Origin: an uncultured Bacteroidales bacterium | GTDB lineage: Bacteria > Bacteroidota > Bacteroidia > Bacteroidales > P3 | Reading direction: 5' to 3' | Assembly (NCBI GenBank): GCA_900314925.1 | Contig: OMXC01000006.1 | Coordinates: 1-64,000, forward strand | Length of the DNA stretch: 64,000 bases | In this document: piece by piece, positions 1 through 8,324 of the stretch | Position numbering within the stretch: position 1 is the first letter of the stretch | Layout: every line of letters begins with the position of its first letter | The notes under the pieces: generated by a model | Seen by the model: the letters and a program-made list of their open reading frames with translations, nothing else | Databases searched by the model: none | What the model was told of the DNA's origin: nothing | Position numbers and translations under genes: made by a program

Positions 1-176
1 AATCTCCGCCCAAGAAAACTTTTGAACTTCTCCTCCCCGAAACAAAAATTCTTCCTATCTTTGCACAACGGTGTTGCACTTGGTAGTTGAGTCTACGCGG
101 TAGATAAATTGTTGCATCGGCACAATAAAAACCAAATGACGCCGTTACATATGCAGAGCACATAAAACGTACAGCT

Positions 177-383
177 ATGGCTACAATAACACTGGAATAC
201 GACGGACGCAACAGCGCAATCAAACAGCTGATTGGTGTGTTGCTCACTCTTGGCGCAAAGGTGATGACCGAAGACAATCCAAAGGAGGAGCAGACGAAGA
301 TGGTCAGAGAAAGTCTTACGACGGCGTTCAGCGAGATGCGGGCCGGCAAGACTATGAAAGACGCACGAAACCTCTTCGCCTGA
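177..383 (+). CDS. Small antitoxin-like hypothetical protein (68 aa)
   Basis: Function is not established. The protein opens with a beta-strand-like stretch (TITLEYDGRNS), followed by a helix carrying KQLIGVLLTLGA. This recalls the short Bacteroidetes proteins of the type 'TLxYDxRNxxAKK', which often sit beside toxin genes; I infer a possible antitoxin or DNA-binding role from that resemblance only. No membrane segment or catalytic motif is visible. The ATG at 177 is the only plausible start. A -7-like TATCTTTG lies at 56-63, but no TTTG sits at the right distance. The next gene has its own promoter, so this gene may be an independent unit. Confidence 0.55.
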   Translation: MATITLEYDGRNSAIKQLIGVLLTLGAKVMTEDNPKEEQTKMVRESLTTAFSEMRAGKTMKDARNLFA

Positions 384-390
384 AAATATT

Positions 391-421
391 TTTGTCAATC
401 CGATAATTCTTCCTAATTTTG
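391..421 (+). promoter_or_regulatory. Bacteroidetes-type promoter for the PIN module
   Basis: TTTG at 391-394 and TAATTTTG at 414-421 are separated by 19 bp, which matches the Bacteroidetes -33/-7 consensus. The first downstream ATG is at 443. It should drive the small ORF, the putative antitoxin and the PIN toxin as one transcript. Confidence 0.7.
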
Positions 422-442
422 CAAATCGAAAACAATAACAAA

Positions 443-637
443 ATGGAAACACAAGTAGCATACACAACGCCGACGAAAACTAATGTTTCGCACACTCGCA
501 AAGAGGTGCGGAAAGCGAAACCCATTCCCGAACTGTGGTCGGCGACTTTATGGAGCCAAGGCTATATGTCGCTGGACGAATTCGGAAGCATTTTCCACCG
601 CAAACTGGATGAGGCTTATGCAAAGCTACACGTTTAA
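443..637 (+). CDS. Small hypothetical protein (64 aa)
   Basis: I do not recognise the family. The start was set at the ATG at 443, because the upstream in-frame ATG at 419 lies inside the -7 promoter element. The product begins METQVAYTTPTKT and has a basic N-terminal half. The C-terminal half (ELWSATLWSQGYMSLDEFG) looks like a short helical pair. It is the first gene behind a good promoter and lies 34 bp ahead of the putative antitoxin gene, so it is probably part of the same accessory cassette. No signal peptide or membrane segment is visible. Confidence 0.5.
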   Translation: METQVAYTTPTKTNVSHTRKEVRKAKPIPELWSATLWSQGYMSLDEFGSIFHRKLDEAYAKLHV

Positions 638-671
638 TCCATATAAACATCAAAGATAAGGAGCTAAAGCA

Positions 672-902
672 ATGCAAACCGCGACAATCAACAATGCGAA
701 CAATCCTTCCACGCAGGGCGTTTACCTTAATGTGCCGATGTCCGACTGGTCGCTGCTGAAAGAACTTATCCGCAAATTCGGATGGCAGAGCGAGACACGC
801 GAGCAACTGCTCGACCGTTTCATTGCCAGCCGTCCGCAACAGCCCCCGCTTACCGAGCAGGAGATAATGGATGAAGTGAGTGCAGTTAGATACGGAATGT
901 GA
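672..902 (+). CDS. Putative antitoxin of a PIN toxin-antitoxin pair (76 aa)
   Basis: A 76-residue protein sits 77 bp upstream of a PIN-domain gene, which is the usual antitoxin position. The middle (VYLNVPMSDWSLLKELIRKFG) fits a short strand and helix of a DNA-binding dimer. The C-terminus (TEQEIMDEVSAVRYGM) closely matches the toxin-binding tail seen in many Bacteroidetes antitoxins paired with PIN toxins ('EIxxEVxxVR'). An AAGGAG ribosome-binding site at 658-663 lies 8 bases before the ATG and supports the start. I infer that it neutralises the PIN protein and probably represses the promoter at 391-421. Confidence 0.68.
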   Translation: MQTATINNANNPSTQGVYLNVPMSDWSLLKELIRKFGWQSETREQLLDRFIASRPQQPPLTEQEIMDEVSAVRYGM

Positions 903-979
903 AGAACGTTTTTACGTTAAGCTGAGTGCAAATAAACTGGTTTATTTGCCGAAGCGCGAAAAACGAACATATCGAAAAT

Positions 980-1417
980 ATGAAAGTAATCTTCGACTGC
1001 AATATCTGGGTCTCGTTCCTCATAGGCCATTATCTGACCGAAGTGCGAGAGATGCTCACCTCGCCGACGGTGGAGGTCTATAGTTGCCCACAGCTGATGG
1101 CAGAAGTGGTCGACGTTACAGGCCGTGACAAGATACGCCGCCACGTGACCCATACCGATGTGGAGGACTTGCTGCGCATCATCCGTGCCTATTGCCGCAA
1201 CGTCGAGCTCGTTCACAAGGCTACGTCAGCCGTCCGCGACCCCAAAGACCTCTACTTGCTTTCGTTGGCGGAAACTGTAGGCGCCGACTACCTTGTCAGC
1301 GGCGACTCCGACCTTCTCGTCCTCGGCCAGCACAAAAACACGCAGTTGATAAAGTTATCGGACTTCCGTAGGCTGACGGACAAAACAGAAAAAACGGATG
1401 AGAGTTTATATCAATAA
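980..1417 (+). CDS. PIN-domain ribonuclease toxin (145 aa)
   Basis: This is the toxin half of a type II toxin-antitoxin module, predicted to be a Mg-dependent ribonuclease. The start at 980 was chosen because the protein then begins MKVIFDCNIWVSFLIG, placing the first acidic residue (D6) at the end of strand 1 as in PIN domains. Further acidic positions are visible in AEVVDV, in RDPKDLYLL and in SGDSDLL, giving the four-carboxylate PIN arrangement. It resembles the COG1569/TIGR00305 group ('putative toxin, PIN family'). The spacer from 1418 to 1626 contains no gene I can support. Confidence 0.85.
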   Translation: MKVIFDCNIWVSFLIGHYLTEVREMLTSPTVEVYSCPQLMAEVVDVTGRDKIRRHVTHTDVEDLLRIIRAYCRNVELVHKATSAVRDPKDLYLLSLAETVGADYLVSGDSDLLVLGQHKNTQLIKLSDFRRLTDKTEKTDESLYQ

Positions 1418-1626
1418 CTCGTTGATTTTTACACCTTCCCCACGAATTGCACAAGTAATCGTCGGGAGGATTTCCTCTTTGTTTTTCTCTGTTCTCCGCT
1501 CGGCGGCACTCCGTTTGCCACCCTGCGGGTCGCAATCAAAAGCCACTGGCTTTCTTCGTGTGCCTGCACCTACTGCAGATTTGCGACGGGGCGGGATTGG
1601 TTTGTAATTTCTAAAATAAATTGAAT

Positions 1627-2871
1627 ATGAAGAAACTCTTTTTGCTCGGCGCGATGGTGTGTAGTTTCTTTCTTGGCACAGTAGCACATGGCCAAGATGT
1701 GAATACCTGCAAACCGATAGCTGAGCGCATATTGACTGCCGCACAAAACCATACCTCTGATGGCATTGATGAATTGCTGGCATCCGACTTTCATTATAAC
1801 AAAATCAAACAGCCGACGGCTGCCAAAGTGCTGAAACAGATTATTGCCCAAATGCCCGCCATGATGAGTTGGGAACTGACGGGCACTGAACAGAACAGCA
1901 TGGGACTGACGTTGCGTTACATCATAACGAAACCTGACAGCAGCACCTCGGAGGCAACAATCCTTTTCAGCGTCGATAACTTGGTTCTCGAGGCCAATTT
2001 ACTGTCGAGTAATGTCTCGCTTCTAAAAGCCAACCCCACGGCCAAGGTACAACCAGAAGTGAAAATGGTGCGCATCCCCGTGCATCTCTATGGCGGGCTA
2101 CCCATTGTGACCGTCATCATCGACGGCCAGCCGTGCAATATGTTCTTCGATACAGGTTCCCCTATCGTCGTTCTCAACAGCAAGTATTTCGACCACAACA
2201 TAGACGGCCAGGTGATGGGGAGCGGCGGTCGGGGTGCCGTCGGCACAGGTTCCGTCAGCGGTGTGCACCATGTGAAATTGATGGATATGGGCGGCGTTAT
2301 GCTCAACGAGACGGACATAATGACATCGGACTTGAGCAATCTGGAAACCGTCGGCGTGGCGGTGCACGGCATCTTGGGGCAGAGTTTCTACAAAGATTTT
2401 GACGTGCTGTTCGACTTCAAGGCTGGCGAGATAGTGCTGCTAAGCCCGGACACCACATACCAATGGCTGCTGAACGAGGGCTACCGCTGCCAAACGGCGA
2501 GCGGCGTGAAGAAAGGCCATCTGCTGACCTTCGACTGCCAAGTGGGTGGCGTGCCCGTAGTGCTGGCCTTCGACAGTGGGGCACAGACCAACCTGCTCGC
2601 CAGCGATTGGCCCCAACTGCATCCGTCCACGGTCAAGAGCCTCAAGAAAGACCATCTCACGGGCTATGGCGACGGAAGGGCATCGATTACAAAAGGCAAA
2701 ACCACCCTTACGCTCGGCGGTCGCAAGTTCAAGAAGCTGCAAACCGCTTTCTCCGACGTGTCTCACCTGCAAGAGAGCAAAGGCATAGACGGTCTCTTCG
2801 GCTGCGAGGTGCTTGCCAAGCAGAAGATGCTCGTCTCATACAAACGCCAAGAACTGATACTGATCGATTAA
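1627..2871 (+). CDS. Retropepsin-like aspartyl protease family protein, exported
   Basis: The product has 414 residues. A signal peptide (MKKLFLLGAMVCSFFLGTVAHG) directs export. Residues of roughly 25-130 form an unassigned domain that resembles an NTF2/SnoaL-like fold. Two pepsin/retropepsin-like lobes follow, each with a catalytic triad motif: FFDTGSPIVVLNS in the first and LAFDSGAQTNLLAS in the second. Both Asp residues are present, so activity is plausible. Such proteins are common in Bacteroidetes and their substrates are mostly unknown. I placed the start at the ATG at 1627 rather than the TTG at 1621. The gene is alone, followed by a 41-bp repeat array. Confidence 0.82.
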   Translation: MKKLFLLGAMVCSFFLGTVAHGQDVNTCKPIAERILTAAQNHTSDGIDELLASDFHYNKIKQPTAAKVLKQIIAQMPAMMSWELTGTEQNSMGLTLRYIITKPDSSTSEATILFSVDNLVLEANLLSSNVSLLKANPTAKVQPEVKMVRIPVHLYGGLPIVTVIIDGQPCNMFFDTGSPIVVLNSKYFDHNIDGQVMGSGGRGAVGTGSVSGVHHVKLMDMGGVMLNETDIMTSDLSNLETVGVAVHGILGQSFYKDFDVLFDFKAGEIVLLSPDTTYQWLLNEGYRCQTASGVKKGHLLTFDCQVGGVPVVLAFDSGAQTNLLASDWPQLHPSTVKSLKKDHLTGYGDGRASITKGKTTLTLGGRKFKKLQTAFSDVSHLQESKGIDGLFGCEVLAKQKMLVSYKRQELILID

Positions 2872-2881
2872 GGTCGCCAAG

Positions 2882-3110
2882 GTGTCGCATATCAATCGGT
2901 TTTGAAAACGGGTGAAAAGAGTGTCGCAAGGGCCAATCGATTTTGAAAACGACTGAAAAGAGTGTCGCGAAGGCCAAATGATTTTGAAAACGGGCAAAAA
3001 GGGTGTCGCGAGGGCCAAATGATTTTGAAAATGGCTAAAAAGAGTGTCGCAAGTCTCAATCAGTTTTGAAAACGGCCAAAAAGAGTGTCGCAAGGGTGTT
3101 TTGAAATTGA
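2882..3110. repeat. 41-bp direct tandem repeat, about 5.5 copies
   Basis: Units start at 2882 (39 bp), 2921, 2962, 3003 and 3044 (41 bp each), with a partial unit from 3085. Each begins GTGTCGCAAGGGCCAA, continues with an ATTTTGAAAACG core and ends in an A-rich AAAAGA. Units differ at several positions, so the array is old or under drift. There are no spacers, so it is not CRISPR. 41 is not a multiple of 3 and neither strand holds a believable gene. With the terminator and promoter that follow, it fills the 359 bp between the protease gene and obgE. Confidence 0.88.
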
Positions 3111-3142
3111 AACAAGGTTTCGCGATGTGCGTCGATGAAGAA

Positions 3143-3175
3143 AAAAACATGCTGTGTTTTCTCAGCATGTTTTTT
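3143..3175. terminator. Bidirectional intrinsic terminator
   Basis: A 12-bp perfect stem (AAAAACATGCTG at 3143-3154 paired with CAGCATGTTTTT at 3163-3174) encloses an 8-base loop. It has A-runs on the left and T-runs on the right, so it can act in both directions. It isolates obgE from the upstream repeat region. Confidence 0.75.
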
Positions 3176-3176
3176 A

Positions 3177-3208
3177 TTTGTCCATGTCGGAGATTTGTCG
3201 TATCTTTG
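3177..3208 (+). promoter_or_regulatory. obgE promoter
   Basis: TTTG at 3177-3180 and TATCTTTG at 3201-3208 are separated by 20 bp. The obgE ATG is at 3231, leaving a very short leader. The -33 element abuts the T-tract of the terminator. Confidence 0.75.
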
Positions 3209-3230
3209 CATTTTGAAAATAGGACAAGCA

Positions 3231-4220
3231 ATGATCTCTAACTTTGTAGACTACGTCAAGATACTGGTGCGGAGCGGCAAGGGCGGCGCGGGAAGTGCGC
3301 ACCTGCTGCGGGTTAAATACAACGCCAAGGCGGGTCCCGACGGCGGCGACGGCGGCCGCGGCGGCCACGTCATCCTGCGCGGCACCACGCAGCGGTGGAC
3401 CCTGCTGCATTTGAAGTACACCAAGCACGTCTTCGCCGAGGACGGCCAGAACGGCGGCGAGAATCTCTGCACCGGCCGCACGGGCAAGGACCAAGTGCTG
3501 GAAGTGCCGCTGGGCTGCGTATGTCGCGACGCCGAGACAGGCGAATACCTGGGCGAGGTGACCGAGGAGGGCCAGGAGCTCATCATCGCCAAGGGCGGCC
3601 GCGGCGGCCTGGGCAACGACCACTTCAAGAGCGCCACCAACCAGACGCCCCGCTACGCCCAGCCCGGCGAGCCCGCCGAGGAGCGGTGGGTGATCATAGA
3701 GCTGAAGGTGCTGGCCGACGTGGGCCTGGTGGGATTCCCCAACGCCGGCAAGAGCACCCTGCTGAGCGTCGTCAGCGCCGCCAAACCCGAGATAGCCAAC
3801 TACCCCTTCACCACCCTGGTGCCCAACCTGGGCATCGTGAAGTACCGCGACGACCAGTCGTTCTGCATCGCCGACATCCCCGGCATCATCGAAGGCGCCG
3901 CCGAGGGCAAGGGCCTCGGCCTGCGCTTCCTGCGCCACATCGAGCGCAACTCCATTCTGCTCTTCATGGTCAGCTGCGAACAGCTGGAGATCGCCAAGGA
4001 GTACCACGTGCTGCTCGACGAGTTGAAGAAATACAACCCCGAGCTGCTGGACAAGCAGCGCCTGCTGGCCGTCACCAAGTGCGACATGATGGACGAGCAG
4101 ATGCAGAAGCAGCTGAAGCGCCGCCTGCCCAAGGGCATCGAGGCGGTCTTCATCAGCGCCGTCAGCGGCCAGGGCATCACCGAGTTGAAGGACAAGATAT
4201 TTGCCATGCTGAATGCTTGA
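3231..4220 (+). CDS. obgE: GTPase Obg/CgtA (329 aa)
   Basis: Ribosome-associated GTPase involved in late 50S assembly and stress control. The glycine-rich Obg fold covers residues 1-160 ([32 protein letters not shown]). The G domain shows GFPNAGKST at 168-176, the switch I region YPFTTL, DIPG at 215-218, TKCD at 282-285 in place of NKxD, and SAVSG at 309-313. The protein ends right after the G domain and lacks the variable C-terminal extension found in longer homologues, as in some other Bacteroidetes. The start at 3231 fits the promoter and the conserved N-terminus; the ORF extends upstream into the terminator. It overlaps the next gene by 8 bp. Confidence 0.95.
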   Translation: MISNFVDYVKILVRSGKGGAGSAHLLRVKYNAKAGPDGGDGGRGGHVILRGTTQRWTLLHLKYTKHVFAEDGQNGGENLCTGRTGKDQVLEVPLGCVCRDAETGEYLGEVTEEGQELIIAKGGRGGLGNDHFKSATNQTPRYAQPGEPAEERWVIIELKVLADVGLVGFPNAGKSTLLSVVSAAKPEIANYPFTTLVPNLGIVKYRDDQSFCIADIPGIIEGAAEGKGLGLRFLRHIERNSILLFMVSCEQLEIAKEYHVLLDELKKYNPELLDKQRLLAVTKCDMMDEQMQKQLKRRLPKGIEAVFISAVSGQGITELKDKIFAMLNA

Positions 4221-4791
4221 GACGCTGAAAGAGATAGACACCCTGTGGTTCCTGTGGATTAACAGCCACCACACCACCGCCCTCGACTGGACGATGTGGA
4301 CGCTCAGCCAGCACTGGAGCTGGGCGGTGGTCATCGTGCTGACCTTTGTGCTGCTCACCCTGCGGCAGGAGCCGCGCCGCTGGTGGCTGGTGGCCATCGG
4401 CGTCGTGCTCTGCTTCCTGCTGGCCGACCAAGGCAGCGTGCTCATCAAAGACACGGTATGCCGCCTGCGCCCCTGCCATGCACTGGAGGACGTACGCATG
4501 TTCCGCACCCACTGCGGCGGCCAGTACGGCTTCGTCAGCTCGCATGCCGCCAACGCCTTCGCTGTGGCGTTGTTCCTCGTGCTGAGGTACTGGAAGTGCG
4601 CGAAGAGACAATGGCCGCTGCTGCTATTGATTGTGTGGGCGTTGGCGACAAGCTACAGCCGCGCCTATTTAGGCAAGCACTACCCGGGCGACCTCGTCTG
4701 CGGCGCCATTTTGGGATGCATTATAGCGCTGATAGTGAGGTGGCTTACAGATACGATAGAAAAAAAGTTGCGCAAAAGTGAAACAAAATGA
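4213..4791 (+). CDS. PAP2-family membrane phosphatase
   Basis: Integral membrane phosphatase of 192 aa, related to undecaprenyl-diphosphate or lipid phosphate phosphatases. The three PAP2 signatures are visible: KDTVCRLRP (motif 1), SSHAANAF (motif 2, with Ser in place of the usual first Pro) and [12 protein letters not shown] (motif 3 with the catalytic His). Five or six hydrophobic segments surround them. In the family these enzymes recycle undecaprenyl pyrophosphate or act on lipid A; the exact substrate cannot be read here. The gene overlaps the end of obgE, so the two are probably co-transcribed and translationally coupled. Confidence 0.88.
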   Translation: MLETLKEIDTLWFLWINSHHTTALDWTMWTLSQHWSWAVVIVLTFVLLTLRQEPRRWWLVAIGVVLCFLLADQGSVLIKDTVCRLRPCHALEDVRMFRTHCGGQYGFVSSHAANAFAVALFLVLRYWKCAKRQWPLLLLIVWALATSYSRAYLGKHYPGDLVCGAILGCIIALIVRWLTDTIEKKLRKSETK

Positions 4792-4864
4792 CGATTGTTG
4801 CGTTATATATGGCGTGCTTGCTTATTTCTATCGTGAAGATAGAAAAAGAAAATGTGTTATTCGA

Positions 4865-4896
4865 GCGTCTTGCATCAAACCGCAAGGCGCTTTTTT
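4865..4896 (+). terminator. Intrinsic terminator or attenuator upstream of cvpA
   Basis: GCGTCTTGC at 4865-4873 pairs with GCAAGGCGC at 4882-4890 (9 bp, one G-U), followed by six T residues at 4891-4896. A smaller hairpin (TTCTATC/GATAGAA) lies upstream at 4826-4844. The cvpA ATG is only 7 bases beyond the T-run and no TAnnTTTG promoter is visible in between. The structure is therefore either the terminator of obgE-PAP2 with read-through, or an attenuator of the following pyrimidine operon. Confidence 0.65.
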
Positions 4897-4902
4897 GTGC
4901 CT

Positions 4903-5427
4903 ATGAATCTGCTTGACATACTACTGGCTCTCCCCTTGTGCTTCCTCATGTATAAAGGATGGGTGCGCGGTCTTGTGCGCGAGGTGGCCACACTCCTCGG
5001 CGTCCTCGCCGGCATCTGGGCGGCGGTGCACCTCTCGCAGGAGGTGGCAGAATGGATAGGCCTTGAGAGCGAGAACGCCGTGCTGATAGCCTTCTTCGTC
5101 TGTTTCGTGGGGGCGATGGTTCTCGCCTACCTGCTTGGCCGTATGGTAGAGGGGTTCATGAAAGCTGCTCACCTCAGCTTTGCCAACCGTTTGCTCGGGG
5201 CCACCCTGGGGATGCTCAAGGCGCTGTGCGTGCTCGCCGTACTGCTCAACTACGTAGAGATGATAGACAAAAACGAGCTGGTGCTCAAAGCCGACCTCAA
5301 GGCTGGCAGCATACTCTACAAGCCTGTCCACAATACGGGCAACACCCTCACGGCATCGCTCAAACAGTTCATCGCCGACAACAAGGACCAATGGGAGGCG
5401 ACCATGAAAGAAACCCATAACTCGTAA
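4903..5427 (+). CDS. CvpA family membrane protein
   Basis: A 174-aa protein with four hydrophobic segments: LLDILLALPLCFLMYKGWVRGLVRE near the N-terminus, TLLGVLAGIWAAVHL, LIAFFVCFVGAMVLAYLLG and GMLKALCVLAVLLNYV. The spacing and the G-W/V-RG motif after the first helix match CvpA (colicin V production) proteins, whose molecular role is unclear. An in-frame ATG at 4852 would add 17 residues but would place the terminator hairpin inside the coding region, so I prefer 4903. It heads a run of codirectional genes with spacings of 3-28 bp that ends after pyrI and a membrane protein. Confidence 0.8.
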   Translation: MNLLDILLALPLCFLMYKGWVRGLVREVATLLGVLAGIWAAVHLSQEVAEWIGLESENAVLIAFFVCFVGAMVLAYLLGRMVEGFMKAAHLSFANRLLGATLGMLKALCVLAVLLNYVEMIDKNELVLKADLKAGSILYKPVHNTGNTLTASLKQFIADNKDQWEATMKETHNS

Positions 5428-5432
5428 CAGAA

Positions 5433-6428
5433 ATGATACTGGCACCAATGCAAGGACTTACCGAACTGCTCTTCCGGCGTGTGTACGAAGAGTGCTTCCC
5501 CGGTGCCATAGAGCGGGCGGTGACGCCGTTCCTGTCGCTAACACACAACCTGCACAACCTGTTGCAGAGCGACGGACAGACATCGACCCTAAGACAATAT
5601 CTGCGCGACGTGCTCCCTGAAGCCAACAAAGGCTCGATACCCATAACGCCACAGATACTCGGCAAGGAGCCCGACGAGTTCATCGCACTCGCCAACAAAC
5701 TGTATGACATGGGGTATGGGGAGGTGAACTGGAACATCGGATGCCCTATGCGCAACATCACAGGCAAACATCGCGGCAGCGGTATCCTGCCCTACCCCGA
5801 CGAGGTGCGCGGTGTACTCGACGCTGTTGTGCCGAGGATTAAACCGCTGCTGAGTGTGAAAATGAGGATAGGGCTGAGACAGAAAGAGGAGATAAAGGCT
5901 CTGGTGCCGGTAATCAACGACTACCCGCTGGCATCGGTGACCATACACCCGCGCCTCGGACGGCAGCAGTACACAGGTGTGCCTGACGTGGAGACCTTCG
6001 GTCAGGTACTACCTATGATCAACCACCCTGTAATATACAACGGCGACATTACAACACCGGAGGACGCGTGGCGCATCAAGGAGCGCTTCCCAGGAGTGGC
6101 CGACGTCATGGTGGGTCGCGGAATACTCTACCGCCCCACTCTGCCGCTCGAGCTCACATGGGGTGAAGGACGGGTGAAGGACGGGTTTAAGACGGGTGAA
6201 CCGATGAGCGACAGCGAGCGGCTGAGGTTGACAAAACACTTTATCGCCCGACTCATGACAAAGATAAGAAACAATGCAAAAAGCGACGAGTCGGCCCTCA
6301 GAAAGACAAAAGAATATTGGTGCATGCTGTGGAAAGGACTGCCAATCAGCGAGGCTGACGCACGGAAAGTGTTGAGAGAGCAAGAATTGACAGCTGTTGA
6401 TAACTTGATTTATTATTTCATACAATAA
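5433..6428 (+). CDS. tRNA-dihydrouridine synthase (Dus family)
   Basis: A flavoenzyme of 331 aa that reduces specific uridines to dihydrouridine in tRNA. The FMN-binding TIM barrel begins at once with LAPMQGLTELLFRR. The catalytic cysteine lies in NWNIGCPMRN (C104), followed by KHRGSG. KMRIGL and VTIHPRLGRQQYTG line the active site, and the GD and GRG phosphate-binding turns follow (YNGDI, MVGRGIL). Which uridine it modifies cannot be decided from the sequence. Five bases separate it from the CvpA gene. Confidence 0.9.
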   Translation: MILAPMQGLTELLFRRVYEECFPGAIERAVTPFLSLTHNLHNLLQSDGQTSTLRQYLRDVLPEANKGSIPITPQILGKEPDEFIALANKLYDMGYGEVNWNIGCPMRNITGKHRGSGILPYPDEVRGVLDAVVPRIKPLLSVKMRIGLRQKEEIKALVPVINDYPLASVTIHPRLGRQQYTGVPDVETFGQVLPMINHPVIYNGDITTPEDAWRIKERFPGVADVMVGRGILYRPTLPLELTWGEGRVKDGFKTGEPMSDSERLRLTKHFIARLMTKIRNNAKSDESALRKTKEYWCMLWKGLPISEADARKVLREQELTAVDNLIYYFIQ

Positions 6429-6456
6429 AAACGGCAAAACCACGTAATATAATGCG

Positions 6457-7359
6457 ATGAAGACAAAGTATGCCATATACCTTTTGATTGCAACCGTCGG
6501 TCTGATGTGGGGTTGCAAGCAGCAGATTGTCACCGACGACATGGACGACAAAGAGAAGCTTGAGATACTCGATCGTCAGATAGAGAAGCACCCAAACGAT
6601 GCCGCCCTGCTGGCTCAAAGGGCCCGTGTGCTACTCAACATGGGGAAAAGCAAAGAAGCTTCGTATGACATAAACAAAGCTGTTAAGACAGAGCCCGACA
6701 ACGACAAATATCTGATGCTGCAAGCCGATATATTCCTTGCCAACGGTGATGTCAGCAACAGCTACACAGCCCTTTCCAACGCCGAAAAGATTGCTCCGGA
6801 CAGCAAGGAAGTGCAGCTTAAGATGGGTGAACTGACATACTACAACCACGACTACGACCGCTCGCTGAAACACCTGACCAATGTCACGGACAAAGATCCG
6901 AACAATAGGACGGCGCTCTTTATGAAAGGCTTTATCTACAAGGAGAAAGGCGATACGGCCAGTGCGGTGACGCTGCTGCGCAAAGTTTGCGATATATATC
7001 CCGACTATGAACCGGCCTTTGAAGAATTGGGCGTATTATATGCCACCCACCACGACCCTATGGCTGTGGAATACCTATCGACAGCCCTGAGCCTGGAGCC
7101 CAGCAACACCAACGCCATGTACGCGTTGGCGATGTTCTATCAGGAAACCGAGAAATATGACGAAGCCGAGAAGCTATACCGCCAGATGCTTGATATCAAC
7201 CCCAACAGCGCCGACGCGTTGAACAACCTCGGTTGGCTTGAGAAAGAAGTATACAACGACCATGAACGCGCGCTGGAGTACTTCCAGAAAGCTCTGGAAG
7301 CCGACCCAAGCCATGAGGCCGCCAGCCAGAACGTGGCAATATACACAGACAAACGATAA
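6457..7359 (+). CDS. TPR-repeat lipoprotein
   Basis: The N-terminus (MKTKYAIYLLIATVGLMWGC) is a lipoprotein signal with a lipobox ending in WGC, so the mature protein should be membrane-anchored. The rest of the 300 residues is a chain of about seven tetratricopeptide repeats (for example PNDAALLAQRARVLLNMGK and NPNSADALNNLGWLEKEVY). Such proteins are scaffolds for complexes in the periplasm or outer membrane. No partner can be named. It lies 28 bp after dus and 19 bp before pyrB, so it is probably in the same transcript. Confidence 0.85.
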   Translation: MKTKYAIYLLIATVGLMWGCKQQIVTDDMDDKEKLEILDRQIEKHPNDAALLAQRARVLLNMGKSKEASYDINKAVKTEPDNDKYLMLQADIFLANGDVSNSYTALSNAEKIAPDSKEVQLKMGELTYYNHDYDRSLKHLTNVTDKDPNNRTALFMKGFIYKEKGDTASAVTLLRKVCDIYPDYEPAFEELGVLYATHHDPMAVEYLSTALSLEPSNTNAMYALAMFYQETEKYDEAEKLYRQMLDINPNSADALNNLGWLEKEVYNDHERALEYFQKALEADPSHEAASQNVAIYTDKR

Positions 7360-7378
7360 ACATAAATAACCAATCATT

Positions 7379-8296
7379 ATGAGCACATTAAAAGGACGCA
7401 ACCTCATCTCCATCACGGACTTCTCAAAAGAGGAGTACATCGAGGTGTTGGACATCGCCGAAGAGTTCGAGAAGAACCCGAAGCAGAAAATCTTATCAGA
7501 CAAGGTGGTCGCCACATTGTTCTTTGAGCCATCCACGCGTACCCGCTTGAGCTTTGAGAGCGCCGCCAACCAGCTTGGCGCACGCATCATCGGCTTCAGC
7601 GATCCCGGTGGAACGAGCGTCCAGAAAGGCGAGTCGTTGCACGACACCATAGTGATGGTCTCTTCATACAGCGACCTCATCGTCATGCGCAACCCCAAAG
7701 AAGGCTCCTCCCGTTATGCATCCGAGGTGGCTTCGGTGCCCGTCATCAACGCCGGCGACGGTGCCAACCAGCACCCAACCCAATGCATGCTCGACTTGTA
7801 TAGCATCCGTAAAACACAAGGCACTCTCGAGAACCTCAACATTGCAATGGTCGGCGACCTGAAGTACGGCCGTACCGTCCATTCTCTCGTTCAGGCAATG
7901 TGCAACTTCAATGCCACCTTCCACCTTGTATCGCCACAAGAGCTCAAGCTACCGTCATCAGTAAAAATGAGCATCAAAGACGCCGGCTTGAAATATTATC
8001 AATACACCGAGATTAAGGACATCATCCCGACAGCCGACATAATATACATGACCCGTGTGCAACGTGAACGATTCCCGGATCCTATGGAATACGAGCGTGT
8101 GAAAGACAGCTGCATTCTCACGGCGAACATGCTTGCCGGCTGCAAGAAGACCATGCGAATCCTGCACCCACTGCCCCGCGTCAACGAGATTACGACAGAT
8201 GTCGACAGCACGCCGTATGCCTACTACTTCCAGCAGGCCCAGAACGGTGTATACGTGCGCCAGGCTTTGATGGCCGCGATTCTGGGTGTAAGATAG
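7379..8296 (+). CDS. pyrB: Aspartate carbamoyltransferase catalytic chain
   Basis: Catalyses the committed step of pyrimidine synthesis: carbamoyl phosphate plus aspartate to carbamoyl aspartate. The 305-aa length is typical. The carbamoyl-phosphate loop FFEPSTRTRLSFE is at residues 48-60, HPTQ is at 132-135, the Lys-containing flexible loop is in DPGGTSVQKGESL, and the aspartate-binding HPLPRVNEI is near the C-terminus. It is followed 28 bp later by the regulatory chain, so the holoenzyme is expected to be the allosteric c6r6 type. Confidence 0.97.
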   Translation: MSTLKGRNLISITDFSKEEYIEVLDIAEEFEKNPKQKILSDKVVATLFFEPSTRTRLSFESAANQLGARIIGFSDPGGTSVQKGESLHDTIVMVSSYSDLIVMRNPKEGSSRYASEVASVPVINAGDGANQHPTQCMLDLYSIRKTQGTLENLNIAMVGDLKYGRTVHSLVQAMCNFNATFHLVSPQELKLPSSVKMSIKDAGLKYYQYTEIKDIIPTADIIYMTRVQRERFPDPMEYERVKDSCILTANMLAGCKKTMRILHPLPRVNEITTDVDSTPYAYYFQQAQNGVYVRQALMAAILGVR

Positions 8297-8324
8297 TTTT
8301 TATAAACCAATTAATTTAACAGCA

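Noticed and set aside
1480-1610. Remnant of a mobile element before the aspartyl protease gene
   Set aside because: No inverted repeats, duplication or transposase fragment could be recognised.
2882-3110. CRISPR array
   Set aside because: The 41-bp units are contiguous with no unique spacers between them, and no cas genes are nearby.
3174-4553. 459-codon open frame on minus opposite obgE
   Set aside because: obgE is certain, and the minus frame is an Ala/Leu/Val/Gly/Asp-rich shadow.
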